Shown here in pieces: positions 60,922-64,000 of a stretch of DNA of 64,000 bases. Within the stretch, counting starts at the first letter, position 1; every line of letters starts with the position of its first letter. The notes under the pieces are model-generated. The model ran no database searches. It was not told the DNA's origin and saw nothing but the letters and a program-made list of their open reading frames with translations. Origin of the DNA: Aulosira sp. FACHB-615 (GTDB taxonomy: Bacteria > Cyanobacteriota > Cyanobacteriia > Cyanobacteriales > Nostocaceae); NCBI RefSeq assembly GCF_014698045.1, contig NZ_JACJSE010000003.1, positions 62,001-126,000 on the forward strand, read 5' to 3'. The position numbers were made by a program, and so were the translations under genes.

Positions 60922-62709
60922 TTAACCACCTGATGTTCGGACATAAATTTCTTGGCCTTGAGAATTGTAGACGACGATTGGTAAATTAGAATTTTCACTA
61001 ATGACTGTGAGTGCTTCTTGTAAAGCTTGCCAATGACTATTTTCATTGGTGGTTGTGGGATTTTCTGGATTAGCTGGTGACAATTGGCCTTGAATAACTT
61101 GTTCATATTCAGGGGTGAGTCTGACAATAATTCCGGTGTAATTTAAGGTAAAGTTACAAATCCGAATTTCTCTAGTACAAGTTTGAGCTAATTCAACGCG
61201 GGCTTCTTGCCAAGCATTGAGTTGTTGGACTTTGGTTTGGGCTTGCTTGAGTCCTTCAGAATAAGGTGCGATGAGACTTTGTGCTTGGTTGTAGTACAAG
61301 CTATCTTGAGCAATATTTTTAGCTGTTTGTAAAGCTTGTTCCCAGTATGCAGCCGCAGCTTGCCATTGATTGAGTTTTTCGTAGGCTTGGGCTTGTTTGG
61401 CAATGTTCAGTGCTTGGAGGTAGCTTTTCGCTGCTAGTTGTTCTAGGGTGGCACGATCGCGCGATCGCGCTAATTGTGGTTTATATTCTATTAGCAGCTT
61501 TTGGGCTTGGGGATAAGCCGGACTAGTTGGCGGAATTGCATTCAAAGCGTTAACAGCAACTTGCCAAGTAGACTGTACCTTTTGCCAGTCTTTTAAAGAT
61601 TTGGCAGAAGTTTGCCACTTCATTGCTACACTTGCTACCCCCTTCGCGGCTGTTAATTTCTTCAACCATTGTTCTTGAGCAACTAACTGCTTATTAACAG
61701 TTTGTAAATTAATCCGATACTTCAGTAATTTTGGCTGGATGAAATTATAAAGTTCGCTATTGGGGTTAACTGTTTCTAAAGGAACGATCGCTTGTCGCCA
61801 AAGATGTTGTCTGGCTTGTAATTCTTCTAAACTATTGGTGGGGGTTTGGGTTTTTTGTTCAGCCGCCGCACCAGCTTGCAAAGCCGTAACCACCTGATTA
61901 ATTTTGTCGGACTGTGTAGCCAAGGTAGTTTTGAGTTCCTGGGCTTGTTGATGACGGGGAGACCACTGCGGAATTACATTCAAAGCTTCGCTGGTTGTCT
62001 CTAATTGTTGTTTAACTCTGGTTAATTCATTTTCTGACTTTGCACGATTCATCAGTTGGCGAGATTCTGTTTTGAGTTGCATCGCCGCTTCTAACTCTTT
62101 GCACTCAGACATCACACAAGGCTGACTTAATAAATAACCACCAATTCCTAAACCCACAATCACCACCAAACCTACACCTAAAAATAGTGGTGAGAAAACT
62201 AACAAAGGTTTACGGCGATTAGAAGTTAAATCTGGTGCATCCGCTAGGGGATCATAAGGTGTTTCGAGTTCTGAATCTTCTAAAGTTTCGGCGATAAATG
62301 CTGAATCAGTATTTACCGCCTCTGAGAATGAAGCATTGGCGGGAAATCCAGCCGAATCTCCAAAGCCGTTAACATCCTCACTTTCCCAAATTCCTAAGTT
62401 TTCTTCTCTTTGCTTGATGGTTATTACACGCTTGGCATAGGGAAGCTTTTCACTGGTGACTCTGATAAAACATTGTACCCGTTGCTCCTTGTAGGTTGGT
62501 AAGGATTGAAGTGCATCCTCAATAACCTCAAAAACTTGTTCTGTGTCAACTGTGAGACCAACGGGATGTTGAATCAGAATCATTAACTCATCTTTGTTGA
62601 CTGCACACCTAATTTGGAAGACTTTACCCGATGGAACTTGCGCCAGAAGTTGTTCTTGCAAAGTTCTGGCTAATAGCTGTAAATCTTCCTGCTGGACTGC
62701 CACTGTCAT
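60922..62709 (-). CDS. Membrane-anchored coiled-coil protein of unknown function
   Basis: About 595 residues from the ATG at 62709 (MTVAVQQEDLQLLAR). The N-terminal cytoplasmic domain (about 1-170) is alpha/beta. One transmembrane segment follows (LLVFSPLFLGVGLVVIVGLGIGGYLL, about 180-205). A long Gln/Ala-rich helical region comes next (KAYLQALNIAKQAQAYEKLNQWQAAAAYWEQALQTAK and others) that looks like degenerate TPR or coiled coil. The C-terminal folded segment has a Cys pair (QTCTREIRICNF). The upstream Met at 62796 is not needed. I recognise only a conserved cyanobacterial type; no function. Confidence 0.72.
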   Translation of the reverse strand: MTVAVQQEDLQLLARTLQEQLLAQVPSGKVFQIRCAVNKDELMILIQHPVGLTVDTEQVFEVIEDALQSLPTYKEQRVQCFIRVTSEKLPYAKRVITIKQREENLGIWESEDVNGFGDSAGFPANASFSEAVNTDSAFIAETLEDSELETPYDPLADAPDLTSNRRKPLLVFSPLFLGVGLVVIVGLGIGGYLLSQPCVMSECKELEAAMQLKTESRQLMNRAKSENELTRVKQQLETTSEALNVIPQWSPRHQQAQELKTTLATQSDKINQVVTALQAGAAAEQKTQTPTNSLEELQARQHLWRQAIVPLETVNPNSELYNFIQPKLLKYRINLQTVNKQLVAQEQWLKKLTAAKGVASVAMKWQTSAKSLKDWQKVQSTWQVAVNALNAIPPTSPAYPQAQKLLIEYKPQLARSRDRATLEQLAAKSYLQALNIAKQAQAYEKLNQWQAAAAYWEQALQTAKNIAQDSLYYNQAQSLIAPYSEGLKQAQTKVQQLNAWQEARVELAQTCTREIRICNFTLNYTGIIVRLTPEYEQVIQGQLSPANPENPTTTNENSHWQALQEALTVISENSNLPIVVYNSQGQEIYVRTSGG

Positions 62710-63810
62710 AGAGCGTTCCCGCTTATTATCTATAATTGTTTTTTTATCGTTGAAGGAAGTAAATGAATTGCTTGGGTTCTTTGAATCCAGATGCACAATT
62801 TAACCAACCATAGCCAAAAATAAAATAGACCAACTTTCTAACATAAATTTTGACTGTTATGACCAAATCTAATATCAGTAATTATTCGTATTTTTAGGAT
62901 TTTTAATTTTTTTCTGCGCGAATTTACTAACTATGCCGATAGTAAAAGTCCAACAGGCATAATTTAATGATCATAATTAATTAGTGATTGGTTTGCCTCT
63001 GTTACTGTTTTGAGTTCACCAAATCTTAATTTAATAATTTACTTTTATAGATATCTCTTCCTGATTATGCCCAAACTTGCTTTAAAGTTTTGCTATTAGA
63101 CTTGAAGAATAATTTCTGAGTCAGAAGTCAGAATGATTAATATTTTGTATTCTCTATACTTATCCCAAAATTAAACAATATACTGCCCTTATTTATCACA
63201 ACCTTAACTAATTTGTTAACAGTCTCAAGTATGAAAAAAATGACAGCAGCGATCGCACTAAGGTTACAGTCAGTTACTCAGTCAAGTCTAAATGTTGCAT
63301 TCGTTACAAAAATATTTCTATTCCGGGAAACTTACTCAGCCACAATTTTTGACACAACAGCTAATTTTGTTATATGCTGTCAATCCCACTGAGAAGATTG
63401 ATGACAGTATATAAATTTAGTTATCTAGCAGTCTTATTTGATATATCAACAAAGGAGACAAGGAGGACAAGGGAGAGAGATTGTAAATCATTGAGGGCAG
63501 ATTCGATATTTATGAGTTACAGCAACTGATTGAAAAAAGTAATGAGTAATGACTTAAGAATTTACTTATTACTCACTACTTATTACTCATTACTTAATAC
63601 TTATGGTGTACCTCACTTACTTCCAAAGTGCTGTATATGGGTTAATGTTAGAAAATCATTTGCGGCATTTGCTGAATCCGATAGAATTGAACCATAAAAA
63701 ATTAATGTATAAAGATGAACTAGACTTGATTATGCAATTATGGTGCTGTAAAAAAGAAACAACAGCACCATAAAAATACTGTTGGTAGTGGCAAAACAAG
63801 GTGCATAACA
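62710..63810. other. Gene-poor region before the sucC-like gene
   Basis: 1.1 kb, AT-rich, no convincing frame. It contains a HIP1-like GCGATCGC site near 63249, GGAGACAAGGAGGACAAGGG repeats near 63454-63473, and complementary heptamer repeats AAGTAATGAGTAAT (63537-63550) and ATTACTCATTACTT (63582-63595). Confidence 0.55.
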
Positions 63811-64000
63811 ATGGATTTATTAGAGTATCAAGTTAAAGAATGGTTTGGGAACATCGGTATTCCTGTCTTGCCTTCCCAAAGAATAGATCATCCCACTGAC
63901 CTCAAACGCTTAAAAATTCGTTATCCAGTTGTCCTCAAATCCCAAGTGTATGCAGGCGAAAGGATTCATGCTGGAGGGGTGAGAATTGTTGAGACAACCA
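63811..64000 (+). CDS. sucC: Succinate-CoA ligase beta subunit-like (5' end only)
   Basis: The ATG at 63811 opens a frame to the window end. The 63 visible residues (MDLLEYQVKEWFGNIGIPVL, SQRIDHPTDL, YPVVLKSQVYAG) match the N-terminal ATP-grasp domain of SucC. The family normally continues with RAGGRGKAGGV; here it reads YAGERIHAGGV, so the nucleotide loop is altered. It may be a divergent paralog or a related acyl-CoA ligase. The rest of the gene is outside the window. Confidence 0.8.
   Translation, partial: MDLLEYQVKEWFGNIGIPVLPSQRIDHPTDLKRLKIRYPVVLKSQVYAGERIHAGGVRIVETT

Overview
The window comes from a filamentous, probably heterocyst-forming cyanobacterium (Nostocales type). The support is psaA/psaB and a psaK paralog, ferredoxin-dependent glutamate synthase, cyanobacterial ndhB, the alkane pair AAR/ADO, a nifH copy, frequent GCGATCGC (HIP1) sites, and many 7-bp tandem repeats (STRRs), including inside rnpB, which is typical of heterocystous species. 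No tRNA, rRNA, CRISPR array, transposase or prophage gene was recognised.

Layout. 1-8.7 kb: glutamate synthase with a strong terminator, two conserved small proteins, a ParD/ParE toxin-antitoxin pair, RNase III and the RNase P RNA gene on the minus strand. 8.7-15.7 kb: an unknown protein, CorA, a monocistronic GroEL under a perfect CIRCE operator, a WecA-like glycosyl-phosphate transferase, FabG and a y-type-like thioredoxin. 16-25.7 kb: a TPR/CHAT protein, a HEAT-repeat protein, NdhB, a HAD-DUF952 fusion, a thioredoxin-NHL protein and glutaminase. 25.7-36 kb: a repeat-rich lipoprotein, psaA-psaB with terminator, an HtrA protease coupled to TspO, a VapC-like toxin with an internal deletion and its antitoxin, a CAP-domain lipoprotein and a divergent PsaK. 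36-42 kb: trpF, folE, an SDR, accA, and the alkane pair AAR and ADO. 42-50 kb: isolated ABC-transporter parts, a dienelactone hydrolase, a repeat-rich desert, a lone nifH flanked by two copies of a MITE-like element, and a Ser/Thr kinase. 50-56.4 kb: a carotenoid-type oxidoreductase, then a probable zinc-limitation cluster: metal-type hemB without the cysteine site, an FAD oxidoreductase, a CobW/ZNG1 GTPase with a His-rich loop, and a second folE. Fur-family palindromes precede hemB and the CobW gene. 56.5-64 kb: a methyltransferase, a 120-aa gene of unknown function below a second perfect CIRCE, six 49-bp tandem repeats, an asparagine-synthase-like protein, a membrane-anchored coiled-coil protein, and the 5' end of a sucC-like gene leaving the window.

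The most interesting signals are (i) the orphan CIRCE at 58213-58239, which implies a heat-shock (HrcA) target of unknown function; (ii) the Fur/Zur-type cluster at 52-56 kb; (iii) the way small repeats have reached gene boundaries: STRRs hold the stop codons of trpF, hemB and an SDR gene and the start of rnc, and a MITE terminal repeat supplies the stop of the kinase; and (iv) nifH lying between two direct MITE copies next to a fragment of a CHAT gene that matches the intact CHAT gene 30 kb away. No single multi-gene system that I could call wholly new was found. Functional assignments rest on motif reading only; no database search was run.
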